Source: Pardosa pseudoannulata (Eukaryota; Arthropoda; Arachnida; Araneae; Lycosidae). From it: DNA of 64,000 bases. The stretch is taken from positions 157,267,258 through 157,331,257 of the forward strand of contig CM063510.1 in assembly GCA_032207245.1 (NCBI GenBank), read 5' to 3'. A program made the position numbers and the translations under genes. This document shows positions 11,801 to 45,180 of the stretch, in pieces. The stretch's first letter is position 1. Each line of letters starts with the position of its first letter. The notes under the pieces were generated by a model that ran no database searches, had not been told where the DNA came from, and saw only the letters and a program-made list of their open reading frames with translations.

Positions 11801-14800
11801 TGATACTTTTTAAAAATGTTTCTGAATGTAAACTAAGTAAATTAGAATGCAGAATTCTTAATAGTTTAGAGAAGTTACAATTAGAAACATACTTTTTAGC
11901 ACAGACAGTACAACAAAGTTTTATCTGATTAATTTTAGTATTATTAATACCTCACCTGGGATTTTGCTGATGAGATTTAAAGCTCTTATTCCTCTTAATG
12001 ATTGAATAGCAGACGATGAAGTTACATCTGACTCTATGTCAGGCAGACTATATAAAAAATAAAAAAAATTGTGCAATTTTTGAAAGAATTAGTAATGGTA
12101 TTTAAAGTTATAAAAATAACAGTATGGTTGCTTAATCTATAACCATTAATGTTCATTATAATTAACAGATAAAAAAATAAATATAAGTTTTTAAAGCAAA
12201 TACTGCTTACTTAAATAAGGGAAATATGTTTTAAAATGGTGACATTTTAAGTTTCAAAATTAAATGTTTAAAGCTTAAAATTTGGAAGGTAATAAAAACA
12301 AAGAGTAATGAATGTCACTTGAAATTTTTAAAGTAATAATAAACCAAAATTTTGCTTTTCCCAATTTTTCCTACATTATTGCTCTTTCTTTACTATAAAA
12401 GTTAACTTTTTTCATTAAGTATTCTCTATCTGCCAAAAGTAATCTAAATACCTAACTAATATATACGGATAATGAATGAACTACCTAACATACTCTTCCA
12501 GAAACAGTAATCACATTATTAAATTTATAAACACTAAATAGAATCTTACAGTTCACCAAAGTTATCTCTAGAAAAAAATATAATAATAATAATTAAAAAT
12601 AAATTAAGCTTGGTTCCTAAATAAGTACAGCTAAGTAATTTTTCTAAAAATAATACCAAGAAATTCGTATTTATACATTTAGTATGTACAACCAAGAAAA
12701 GACTTAAAAACTGTATCAAATTTGTGATTTTATCTATGTATATATATATATATATCAGAAAAATAAGGCTGTAAATATAGATTTAATACTACTGAATAAA
12801 ATTTCTTGGATTAAGAATTCAAACAGTCATCTGAGAATTGCTACATGGGTATTTTGTTCCACCTACTTTACTCTTTACATTTTTGTTATTCATGGCAATG
12901 GCATGAAATAACTTAAGTGGGTATATAGACACTCAAGTTAGCTGTGATTGTAGACTCAAAGAGACATCATTTTAAACAGGAATATATAAAACAGTGTATA
13001 TAAGTCTTTTTCCTTAGGTGATCTACATAATGTTATTGACAAAGTCAAAGATTAAATTACTGTAAATAATATTTCAACCTGTTTAGCATTTGATTTTCCT
13101 CATTAAAAATTAATTGTATAAATAAACTTATAGGCTTATACAGATAAGGTAAATGCAAAATTAAATGTATAGTTAAGAAAAATATGTTATCTCAAATAAC
13201 ACATGCGTTATTTGAGATAACATTTTTCATCTGAGAAAATATTCTCTAATATAGAATTTCAAGTACCTTAGTACAGTTATAATAAAATCTAAGCACATCC
13301 AAGGATTCTTAAGATATGCATAAGATCCAAATATAAAGCCCCGTGCAATGGTTTCATACACAGCTTCAGATAGATAAAAAATTAAAGTTACACGCCTGAA
13401 AAAAAAATTCTTTAAAAACTGATAATGCAAAGATACATAAATACCAAAATACCATACTTTAAAATTAAAATGAGAAAATTCTTAAAATATATATAACAAT
13501 ACACAACATTTAACTGGTTAAGAGGTACTTCTCTAAACAATACGGTGATGTTATTTAAAATTACCTAGGTGTCTTTTTATAAAAAAAAATTAACATTTTC
13601 AGAGTAATTAATAAATGCTTTAAAAAAGCAATATGCAATTTGAAATTGAGAAAAACTTAATAAACTGAATAATTTTCCTATGAGTTTATAGAATTCTAAA
13701 ACATGATAGATTTCAATTTACAGATTTCTAATCAAACTACAACTAATAGCTTATAAATCTAAATTAAGTTTTAATTAAATTTTTCTAAAATTTTAAGTTT
13801 TCTTTTGTTTGGTGTACTTTAATTTTTTTTTTCTACCATTAGACTCTACCATTTGGCCATCATCCTTATAATTTTAAATATATATATAAATTCAATAAGA
13901 AAGAACCTTTAAGTTCTGTTGTCTTATGAAATTTATTTATTAAAATATACTAACTCAAAAAGTAGAGGCAATGAATGTGGAATTGCGAAATCAATCAGAT
14001 TAGAAAAAACTATTACTATCAGGCATATATCATAGAATCTGAAAGTAAATCAAGGAAAATATTTAAAAAAGAAAAATATAAAGAGCATATTTAAAAACTT
14101 GTATTAGTTTTTTTACAGTATCAATAATAAATATCTTTTATGTACCTGATAGGAGATATTCAAAAAACCTACAAACATTAAATTTATTAAAACCCATTAA
14201 AAAGTAAAATTTACTATAGATCTTATCCTAAAAATTTAAATGTTTCATTATCTACAAAATCAAAACTCCACATTTAGTATAATTACATTTGTGAACTATA
14301 TGAAGGAATACCTTAATCTCTATGGCTAATTTATTTAACAGCCAATTTACTTATTATGGATACTAAGGAGTTGAATATTTCATGGGAATTGTTTCATATT
14401 TTAGAAATAATAAGATTACATTGAAGTTATTAATAAAAAAGATAAAAAGGATACACATGTGTAGTAACTGCTATGGCAGCTCTTCTTAAAGAACTATATG
14501 GATGAAAGAGATATAAAGTAGGTAGACGACTAAATCTGTGCACATAAGTATGTCCCCATTGTTTGCTCATAACACAATAAGTCTAGAATATAAAAAAATT
14601 AGTTAATTTAGAATTTCCTAAAAGCTATTTAGATACACAATAAGAAATATGTTTTCATAGTTTATATGAAAAATTATAAATTAAACCTATAACAAAATAT
14701 ATATCATGTTTTTTACAAGTTGTACAATTAGTACTAAAGAAATTTGCTGATTTTAATGTCTGGCCTATTTTTCTACATTTGAACAATATTCTACTTATAG

Positions 14801-17800
14801 AACTATCATTCATATTATCATCCTAATATTTATCCAGACAACCCAGAATTCTATTCCACCACATTCAAAATTTTTAACATGAAAGCCAGTTACTTTCCTG
14901 GATAGTTAGAAAGTCTGTTTCTACTGACTCCATCCATCTCACTTCGGTCCACCCCTATTCCTGTTTGTTAGGGATTTATGTAAAAGAATTTTTTTTAATA
15001 TGGAATCATCATCCATTCTATATATATGAGCCTCCCAGTTCATCTGATTTATTTTTATGAATTATATAATATTTAGCTCTCTATAGATTGTTTATAACTT
15101 AAAATTATTTCTTCATTTCCAAACATTGTTGGCCGAATGATGGCCGAATGGTTAGGGTGCTGGCCTTCGGAACCGGAGTTCGTGGGTTCGAATCCCACAT
15201 TGGCATGGATGTTCGTAGCCATTTGGAATCGGCTTTAAGCAGTAGGTCCCAGTCTCATTAGCCCTCGTGTTGCAAAAAGTAGACCATAGCGCTCCAATCC
15301 AATCCAAACCAAACCAAACATTGTTGATTTCTATCCCACCAAGAATGGCTGGCAGAATTTACATTACCATATATTTTTGTGTATAAGCCAAAAATTTTTT
15401 GGGGTAAATACCTACAGTGGGTGGGTGGGTGGAGGGGTTGGCTTATATACAGGTCCATTTGGCGACACTCTTTGCTGTTGGTGACAAAAACTTGCCAAAT
15501 TGGCAAAAATTAACGAAACGATTAAAAAAAGTAAAGAACAAAAAGAAAATGCATAATGGTCAAAAGTAAATAAAGCTTGTAAAACTTTTGAAATAAAAAA
15601 ACATAAAAATTGAAAAATACATTTAAAACGACTCTTATCTGTGTTATAATTACTCCATAACAACAGTACTTTAAAGGTAGCATAATGGCTAAATTTTAAT
15701 AGCTTTAATTCCATGTAACCCAGAAGCAATTGATGAATTAAGAAAACTCCTTGAATTAGGAAAAAGGTATAGTAAAGGTATAGTAGGTAAAAATTACGTC
15801 AACATATAACGATATCCAACCATGCTCCACGGCTGTAATCTAGATGAATAAGTATAAATTCTGAAATTAACTAAGACACTTGAAGTTAATTAAAACTTAA
15901 AATGTAAGTTGTTTTTCCTTGACACTTTCGAAACGTGTTAAGATATGTCCTTCTATTTATCTTGAGGTGCGACAATCCTCTACTGCAGTATTGGTTTAGA
16001 GTATAAATTTAAAGCAGCTTGATTGGAAAATATTTTCCTTGCTTAACCTGCTTGGCGATAATTTTGGCTATGTGGCGACATATTTAAATTTCCCTAGCAA
16101 TCCTTTTTTTCCCTTCAGCTTATATACAGGTTTTGAACCTTGGTAAATTTTTCAAGGAAAATTATACTCTTGGCTTATATACAGATCAGCTTACATTCGG
16201 AAATATACTATATCTATACATATATACACTGTCTACCAATAAGTATTTGGACACCTATGCAAATGACGATATCTGCGGTCCTATGGTACCTCACGGCCTT
16301 CACCAGTATAAATCATGTAGGAAACAGCATCGGCATTAGTCATATGCAAGATGCTACACTGTTCGGAGCTCTTTCATTTCGAGAAAGGTATAATTATCAG
16401 GTATCACAAATGTGGCCGATCCTTAAGGGATATATCTAACGATCTGAAGTACCTAAAATCGACAGTGGCCTATGTGATTAAGCAGTGGAAGGTGAGTGGT
16501 GATTGTCAGATTGTGTCCCGAGTCAGCACACCAACAAAACAGGGAGATAGAGACCAACGAGTGCTATCCAGAAAAATTCGGAAGAACTGCAACCAACCAA
16601 TGGCCCTCATCCACGAGGAGTTTTAACATGCATCTGGGAGTATTGTTTCAATGAATACCATCAGCAAGGAGGCACATCTGCTTGGTTTTCATGGTCGTGC
16701 TACTGCACGTAAGCCTTTGATCATAAAGTCCAACTGTGCTGCTCGGTTAATATTTTGCAAAGCACATCGAAATTGGACCGTAGATCAGTAGAAATGGGTT
16801 CTTTGGAGTGACGAATCAAGGTTCACCCTTTACTGTTCAGATGGCAGGGTCTGGGTCTGGCAACTGCCTAGAGAACGACTCCTGCCAGAATGCATTGTGC
16901 CAACAGTCAAGTTCGGTGGCGGTAGAATTATGGTCTGGGGGTGTTTTTCCTAGTATGAACTGGGACCCTTGGTCCCCATTCATGGTAAGTTCAATGTCAA
17001 TGCCTACTGCACTATTTTGGATGACAATGTGCTTCCTATATTGTGGCAGTTTTATGGGTTGGACACTTGTTATTTTCAGAACAACAATGCCAGTTGTCAT
17101 GCTTCGAGGTTAACCAAGGCTTGGTATGGTGCCAATGGAGTTCATCCTGCCCAGAGCCCAGACTTGAACTCTATTGAGAATCTCTGGGACAAGTTGGATT
17201 GCCTAATTAAGGGGTGCACTACCCGTACAAAATCGGTGAAGGAACTTGTATGTCTACTACAAGATTCATTACTCAGAAAGATTTAAAAGATTAGAAATTT
17301 ATTATTTTTTTAAAAATAGTTAATGTGCCTTTGAGCAAAAATGAAGATTCATTAAAGGAACTTTTAGAAAACCGATAACTGGACAGTACAAATTACAAAA
17401 TAAATTATATGAAATGATTTGATAGTATTCTATCAAATTGCAAATTAGTTTTCTTTATTGCTTTTACTATGTTATTAAAATTTTAATTTTTTTATTTTAC
17501 TTCTATAAATCTTAATGGAGCACGAAAAATATATATATTTTGATTTTGAATTATAATCAAATCTATTGAAAATTTATTAGCGAATGATACAAAGAGTTTG
17601 CAATTAACTTAAATTATACACTTGAAATTTAATTAAATTTTTTTTTTATAAATAACCTAATATGATTCAAATATTTGATTGAAATTGTACAAATACTAAA
17701 AACTATTATTGCTAAAAAGTACAATTTTTTTTTTAATGTTTTGCCTCTGACAGTGGGTTTATAATATTAAATTAGGTAAAAAGTAAAAATATCAATAAGT

Positions 17801-18821
17801 TTAATATGGTTATAACTAGCAGTTACATAATACTATACTTTAAATAAAACACAAATTTTACTAAATTGAATTTTAAAATTATATACACTATATACAAGCA
17901 GTATACGATTAACTATGACTGCTGTGTATCAATACCTTATATCTTAGTAATTTTTTAGGTCAAGATGAAGGTATTGGATTGTATAGAGTTTCTGGTGATG
18001 TAAAACAGATCATTTTAGCTTCCAAACCAAAACAGAACAAAAACATAATTTGAACTTTAGTGTATAATTTTACGAAATGAGAAAATCTTAATGTTTGTAT
18101 TACATAATGATACAAGTTTGGTGAATAAATAATGAGGCATTATTTTTTCTCATAACAAAACTACAGCAACACACTGCTTAAGTTTAAAAAAATATAAACT
18201 AGGCTGAAACCTTGACAATGACACAATCAGTCATATGCATCCCTCAATACAAAGCAAAGTATTTTATTCTTTCAGGTCTTAAACAGCTCATATATATATA
18301 TATCACATAATTTAAAACTATGAGTAATCTTTCTATTTATATATTAATCAGAAGAAACATTTGTTATTCTAGAAAATTAAAACTTGTTACCATAGGAATG
18401 AAAACTTCAGCTAAGTGAAGGCAACAACTTCAACAATAACTATATTTAATTTCCTAGAATAACAACAATTATTATTCTAGAAAATTAAAATTTGTCATAG
18501 ATATATGCATGTATATATTATTATATTACTGCATTTAGAAACATCTCATTATTACATTAAAAATATTGAGGTTTGATGGGTATAATTAAAAATTGGAGAG
18601 TGGTAAATGTAATTTTATCCCAAAACTATATCACTTAGTTTAAGTTATACAGTGTAAAATATTATGTATTGATTTTAAATGGGTAAACCCTGAATAATTT
18701 TTCTAGTAATGTGGTATTTCTTATTTACATCTTCTATTACGCTTTGATCAACTTCCCGCAGTGGAATTCCAAATGCTTCCTCAGCATTTAAACGAGCATG
18801 TCCTTTACTATCCCGCCTCAT
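3089..18821 (-). CDS. Voltage-gated sodium channel-like alpha subunit, N-terminus to I-II linker (partial, 10 exons)
   Basis: Predicted exons in transcript order: 18821-18729 (tentative), 14582-14455, 14038-13955, 13395-13267, 12047-11956, 10780-10674, 8844-8687, 6244-6100, 4993-4862, 3329-3089. Exons 2-10 join in phase with no stop and good AG/GT borders. The product resembles domain I of para/SCN channels: S2-S3 with ARGFIFGSYAYLKNPW, S4 with RGIRALNLISKIPG, pore loop FRLLTQDEWE, S6 with IFLGSFFLLNLMLVVV. Pore-forming alpha subunits sit in the plasma membrane and carry depolarising Na+ current. The last exon ends in phase 1, so domains II-IV must lie to the left of this window. The sequence is divergent from canonical channels (weak S4). 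Introns are full of transposons. It could be an expressed paralogue or a slowly decaying copy; the open frame across nine exons argues for the former. Confidence 0.8.
3660..4440 (+). pseudogene. RTE-like non-LTR retrotransposon fragment, 3' end of the reverse transcriptase ORF
   Basis: The plus strand shows a decayed series of LINE C-terminal blocks in the right order: FGNDIDIIS (from FADDIDII, RT active site) near 3678, AFVAFKEAAEK, MANRCF near 3934, PIVLYRSEC near 4027 (from PVVLYGSExWTL), and DIKKDFKLIRVRRWKAITLN then RIRWWKLRDSLGL with a stop near 4440. Multiple frameshifts and stops; the active-site Asp pair is ND. It lies inverted within a channel-gene intron. Confidence 0.65.
6720..7500. 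repeat. Unclassified interspersed-repeat-like block
   Basis: Contains short internal repeats of AGTTCA/CAGTTCAC/CAGAACA type (6790-6850), then about 400 bp of unique AT-rich sequence. At 7260-7330 comes a segment (CATGCTTCTCAAAACATTTT, then GTAGAGGATCGACTGC) that looks like a hAT terminal region. No coding potential was recognised. Confidence 0.3.
7992..8350 (+). repeat. Decayed tandem repeat, about 2.5 units of roughly 140-147 bp
   Basis: Units start near 7992, 8139 and 8279. Each begins (G)AAAATTTTGTATTTAGGA-like, followed by a CATCTAGT or CATCCAGT block, TTTTGATT, TCTGAA(C)CCTATA, and ATTAGCCATAGA or TTTAGCCATAAA. The third unit is partial. Confidence 0.6.
9676..9909. mobile_element. piggyBac-like MITE, 234 bp, TTAA-flanked
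   Basis: TTAA stands on both sides (9672-9675 and 9910-9913). The ends are inverted: CCCTTTCATGGG on the left and CCCTTTCCTAGG on the right (complement), 10 of 12 matching. TTAA duplication with CCC-starting ends is the piggyBac hallmark. The interior is non-coding, so it would need a transposase in trans. Confidence 0.6.
10674..12047 (-). CDS. Sodium channel-like exons 5-6: S4 voltage sensor, S4-S5 linker and S5 of domain I
   Basis: Exon 5 (12047-11956) encodes a short acidic S3-S4 loop (LPDIESD) followed by S4, AIQSLRGIRALNLISKIP. Exon 6 (10780-10674) supplies the linker and S5 (GVAMIIFLFLLSVTLTAKQ), matching the family pattern of a conserved IPG then LSVFALxxLQ. Against the usual domain I S4 pattern (R-x-x-R-x-x-R-x-x-K) the first Arg is Gln and the last Lys is Asn, leaving two regularly spaced Arg. 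Splice phase (1 to 1) is consistent across the junction. Confidence 0.8.
13267..14582 (-). CDS. Sodium channel-like exons 2-4: cytoplasmic N-terminus, S1, S2, S3 of domain I
   Basis: Exon 2 (14582-14455) encodes a segment starting TYCVMSKQWGHTYVHRFS and ending in RRAAIAVTTHV, parallel to the TFxVxSKGKDIFRFS...PIRRVAIYILVH stretch of para-type channels. Exon 3 (14038-13955) gives S1 (FYDICLIVIVFSNLIDFA). Exon 4 (13395-13267) gives S2-S3: EAVYETIARGF, then YLKNPWMCLDFIITVL, matching the family's ARGF...YLRDPWNWLDF. The S2 acidic residue and the S3 Asp of LDF are kept, while the aromatic residue before the S2 Glu is Ser. Exon 2 ends in phase 2 at a U12-type donor; exon 3 ends in phase 2 at GTTAGT. 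Confidence 0.8.
13995..14466 (-). other. U12-type (minor spliceosome) intron in the sodium channel-like gene
   Basis: The intron runs from 14454 to 14039 on the minus strand. It starts GTATCCTTT, an exact match to the GT-AG class U12 donor, and has TTCCTTGAT about 12 nt before its terminal AG, an exact match to the U12 branch-site consensus TTCCTTRAY. Using these borders joins exon 2 to exon 3 in phase (codon GT|A). The position, between the N-terminal RRxAI...VH block and S1, is where I recall vertebrate SCN genes carrying a conserved minor intron. Confidence 0.8.
15131..15315 (+). repeat. tRNA-derived SINE, full copy
   Basis: The head is tRNA-like, with A box TGGCCGAATGG and B box GGGTTCGAATCCC. 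Then comes a conserved body (GGCATGGATGTTCGTAGCC, CGGCTTTAAGCAGTAGG, CAGTCTCATTAGCCCTCGTG, AAAAAGTAGACC) and a CCAAACC-type tail. A 10-bp target duplication AAACATTGTT (15121-15130 and 15316-15325) marks retrotransposition. The same body recurs at five or more places in this window on both strands. Confidence 0.85.
15366..16215. mobile_element. Non-autonomous DNA element with GTATAAGCC-type ends
   Basis: The left end reads ATATTTTTGTGTATAAGCCA. The right part holds two copies of the complementary block (CTTATATACAG at 16118 and GGCTTATATACAGATCAGC at 16172), giving an inverted arrangement over about 850 bp. No transposase is visible and no target duplication was identified. Superfamily unknown. 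Confidence 0.35.
16351..17286 (+). pseudogene. Tc1-like transposase pseudogene (single frame, three stops)
   Basis: One reading frame runs the full length, interrupted only by stops at 16624, 16789 and about 16951, with no frameshift. It shows the HTH segment (CGRSLRDISNDLKYLKSTVA), WSDESRF with the first catalytic Asp, GGGRIMVWGCFS, CYFQNNNASCHAS, and SPDLNSIENLW with the final Glu. The second catalytic Asp (normally QDNAPxH) is Asn. A terminal-repeat-like CACTGTCTACCAATAAGTAT lies at about 16228 upstream; no matching right end was seen, so the element is 3'-truncated or decayed. It lies in the 5' part of the channel gene. Confidence 0.85.
17287..18680. other. AT-rich intronic sequence with one RhoGAP-like reading frame
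   Basis: Mostly featureless. At 17959-18055 after a TTTTTTAG acceptor-like site the plus strand reads QDEGIGLYRVSGDVKQI, like the GIYRxSG motif of RhoGAP domains, then runs out at a TGA with no donor. It is antisense to the channel gene and has no visible partner exon. Confidence 0.25.
18729..18821 (-). CDS. Candidate first coding exon of the sodium channel-like gene
   Basis: An ATG at 18821, preceded by an in-frame TGA, opens 31 codons ending at a GTAAAT donor (18728) in phase 0, which suits exon 2. The peptide includes AFGIPLREVDQSVIEDVNKK when read past the donor, loosely like the PLEDIDPYY segment just before the TFxVxSK block in Nav N-termini. The open frame continues to about 18680, so the true donor is uncertain and no strong consensus site is present. 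An unrelated exon is possible. Confidence 0.35.
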
Positions 18822-19343
18822 AACTCAAATAGTAATAAATTCTAAAACGTTCCGAGTGCTTCTATGTTTCAAATAATTCTTTTTTGATCCCCTAAAGATT
18901 AGATTCAAATAATAAATCTGTTGCCAGTAATCTTATGTAAATATCAATATTTATTAAAAATTATCATATTTTTATTGTGAAGTAATAAAATAGGCAGCCT
19001 AAAATAAATGAAATATCTATTTTGTTATATACTCATTGACAAATTAAAGGAAGCAAGGAATGTAATTGGTCGAATACATCCGATCTATTTACGTTTATTG
19101 ATAATCGACTGTGTTCGTAGAGAATAATCGATATACATCGGATATCGGAACAGAAATCAAGTTTATTGTATACAAACATTGTACGTATGTCTTTCATTTT
19201 GTAAACCATGAAGCAATATTAACTCTTCAAGTTATGTTTGTGTAATAAAATATTTTATATTGTGACTGTTTTAATCGTATTCTGTATTATTATTCTTTGT
19301 AACGTATTTGTAGGGGATTTATTGCATCATAGTCCACCAAACA
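18822..19343. promoter_or_regulatory. Intergenic gap between two divergent starts; possible bidirectional promoter
   Basis: About 520 bp separate the candidate channel start (minus) from the acetyltransferase ATG (plus). Around 19070-19160 there is an ATTGG (inverted CCAAT) and several CG-containing copies of ATCGAT/ATCGGAT-like motifs (GTCGAATACATCCGATC, AATCGATATACATCGGATATCGG). This is unusually CpG-bearing for the neighbourhood. Promoter function is inference from layout and motifs only. Confidence 0.3.
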
Positions 19344-42795
<23,452 letters not shown>

Positions 42796-43430
42796 GTATT
42801 TTACATTATCCATATTTTTGGATTTAGTTCTTTTATTTTTTCTTTCATCAATAGCTGAACCAATGAGTGTCATTAAAAACTCAATTCTTTGTCTAAATCT
42901 TAAAAATATTAAAAGCTGTAAGAGACTATTTCATCATTAATTTGTACCAGTTTTTAAAAGCATAGATTGAAAAATAACTGACTGCAAAATTTTTGATTAT
43001 TTTTTTATATGTGTTATTTTTAGGTAAATATCTCAGAAGATACTTGAACACGCTATCATTCTTTGAGTATTATATACCTGTTTAAAGCTGTTTCATTTTT
43101 GTACTATATTTTATCATTTCTGTATGTTGCAGTCCATTTCTTACTATACGTCACTGCATTGTAAGTGGATGCTGCTTTTTTATGTGAACAGTTTTATTTG
43201 TTGAAATAAAATTATCGATAATTTATAGAATTAGTAGACTTAATTTTTAGTAAAATTTTGTAAATTTCATTTTACACTAAAATCATATATTTTTCAGTCC
43301 ATTACAGCTTTGCACAATGCAAACTTTAACTTTGAGGATGATTATGAAGTTGATATTGTAGGAAAATGTTGTTTCTACTAATTAATTTTGTCAATTTGTA
43401 GGTAAAATATGAAATCAGAATGTCTAATTG

Positions 43431-43611
43431 GGTTTGGTTTGGTTTGGAGCACTACGGTCTACTGTTTTGTACACAAGGGCTAATGAGACCGGGACCGACT
43501 GCTTAAAGCCGATTCCGAACGGCTACAAACATCCATGCCATAGTGGGATTTGAACCCACAAACTCTGATACCGTTGATCAGTGCCCTAACCAATCGGCCA
43601 GCATTCGGCAA
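43431..43611 (-). repeat. tRNA-derived SINE, full copy with TSD
   Basis: Reverse-oriented family member: plus strand begins with the GGTTTGG tail and ends in the tRNA-like head (GGGATTTGAACCC B box; CCAATCGGCCAGCA). An 8-bp target duplication TCTAATTG occurs at 43423-43430 and 43612-43619. Confidence 0.85.
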
Positions 43612-43619
43612 TCTAATTG

Positions 43620-44459
43620 GAAAATGTATGTAGTGATAAAAAAACATTACAATAGCTCTGGTGAATTTTTTTTCTTAGAACTGCCGAGTACTCAAGAGAA
43701 AATATAAAATAAATCAACAAATGATTTGTATTCCAACTTATGGAAATTTTATTTTCATTTTAATTTAGCAAATGCATTTTTTCTCATTGTTTTAAGTCAT
43801 TGGCTTCTATAGATCCCACTCATCTATGTTACCGCTGAGAGTGTTTTTTAATGTGGTAAATAAAAATTAATTTTGGGTGCATAGGTAACATTTTGGGTGT
43901 TTACAAAAGATTTAATATAAAAATAATTTTGGCCTATTTTCATTTTTACAAAAGTGCAAATAAATAGCAATAGATAAATCGATAACTGTTTTGTGGGAGG
44001 GAGGGAGCTGTTCATTTAAGGTATCTGTCTACGTTTGGAGATTTTTTTTCTTTAAACGTAGAAACTAGTTCATATTTTTAAATTTTTAGATTTATATTTT
44101 ATAGTATCATAGAGAACTGCACTTAAAAACTTTATTCCTGGAGAAATTTTTATAAAATTTCTAATTTAAGAAAATTTAGTAAAAAAGAAATCGGGTTTTT
44201 TTCAAAAGGTCTGATTTTTTAATAAATTAAATTATTTCAATATTTTTTGATGCAACACATTTCTTATATACTGGACTAGGGAATCACCAAAAAGTTTTGC
44301 TTAATTTACATTTGGTAAAAAATTTTGGCCCTTCAAAATCACACACATTGAATTTTTAACGAATTTTCATTACCTTTATATCTAACTATGAGTGTATCAT
44401 TAAAAATTATCCAAATTTAAAGCTTTTGGGTCATTTACTAGTAAATACTATCAAAAGCA
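43620..44459. other. Intergenic AT-rich sequence
   Basis: No gene, repeat family member or RNA recognised. Confidence 0.4.
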
Positions 44460-45180
44460 TCCCCTATATAATAATAGCCTAAGGTGTCTGTCGGCAAATT
44501 TTTGAAGCGGTTGTACCTGGAACGGATACAGGCATCAATATTGAATTTTTTATGAGTTAGGGTTAGCAAAATTCAAAGCGAGTTCAAAATCTAAGCCCCC
44601 TCCCCTTTTTTAGCATTTAATGCTATTATTTCAAGTCTTATTCTCCCCCCGTTAAAAGCAGGCGATTAAATTTATCATTTTCGATACCATTCATATATAC
44701 CACCAAATAATCACTGTCAATATTAAAACCTCTGCTCTCCATCCTATCATGTAATATGACAAGATAAACTAAAGCTGGCAACTAACATACGGTCGGTAAA
44801 TAGAAAGAGTTCTCAATAGTTCATGTTTAAAGTAAAAGCAAATGAATTTCTGTACTAAAATCATTCTTAATAGGATGACAAGGGCGGAGCATAATATTTA
44901 AGTTTATATACTCTTTTAGTTTAATTATGATATGCTTTAATTGTAATCAACTTTACGAGAAGCCGTAGCATGATGGTTAGAGTGCCTGCCCGTTTTATTT
45001 TCGTAACAGCCGACTTGAAGGTTCTGTCCCCGGCGCAACCAAGTTTTTCTGTATGTCTAATTCATTTTATATTTTTTGCTTTTTTCTTTTAAATTCTTTT
45101 TCCTAAAACTGTTTTATTAAGTTCTTTTATTATTTTTAACAATATTTTAATTTAATTTTCTATTTTCTCCTTTTTTTATT
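44460..45180 (+). mobile_element. Helitron-like non-autonomous element, variant copy
   Basis: Same TCCCCTATATAATAATAGCC start after A. It carries about 230 bp not present in the other two copies (44650-44880) and a diverged tRNA-like module at 44957-45043 (TAGCATGATGGTTAGAGTGC and AGGTTCTGTCCCCGG). The 3' CTAG end was not found; homology fades near 45180. Confidence 0.6.

Noticed and set aside
15139..15205. tRNA gene at the head of the SINE copies
   Set aside because: Followed each time by the same SINE body and CCAAACC tail with target duplications; the cloverleaf is imperfect. These are SINE heads, not tRNA genes.
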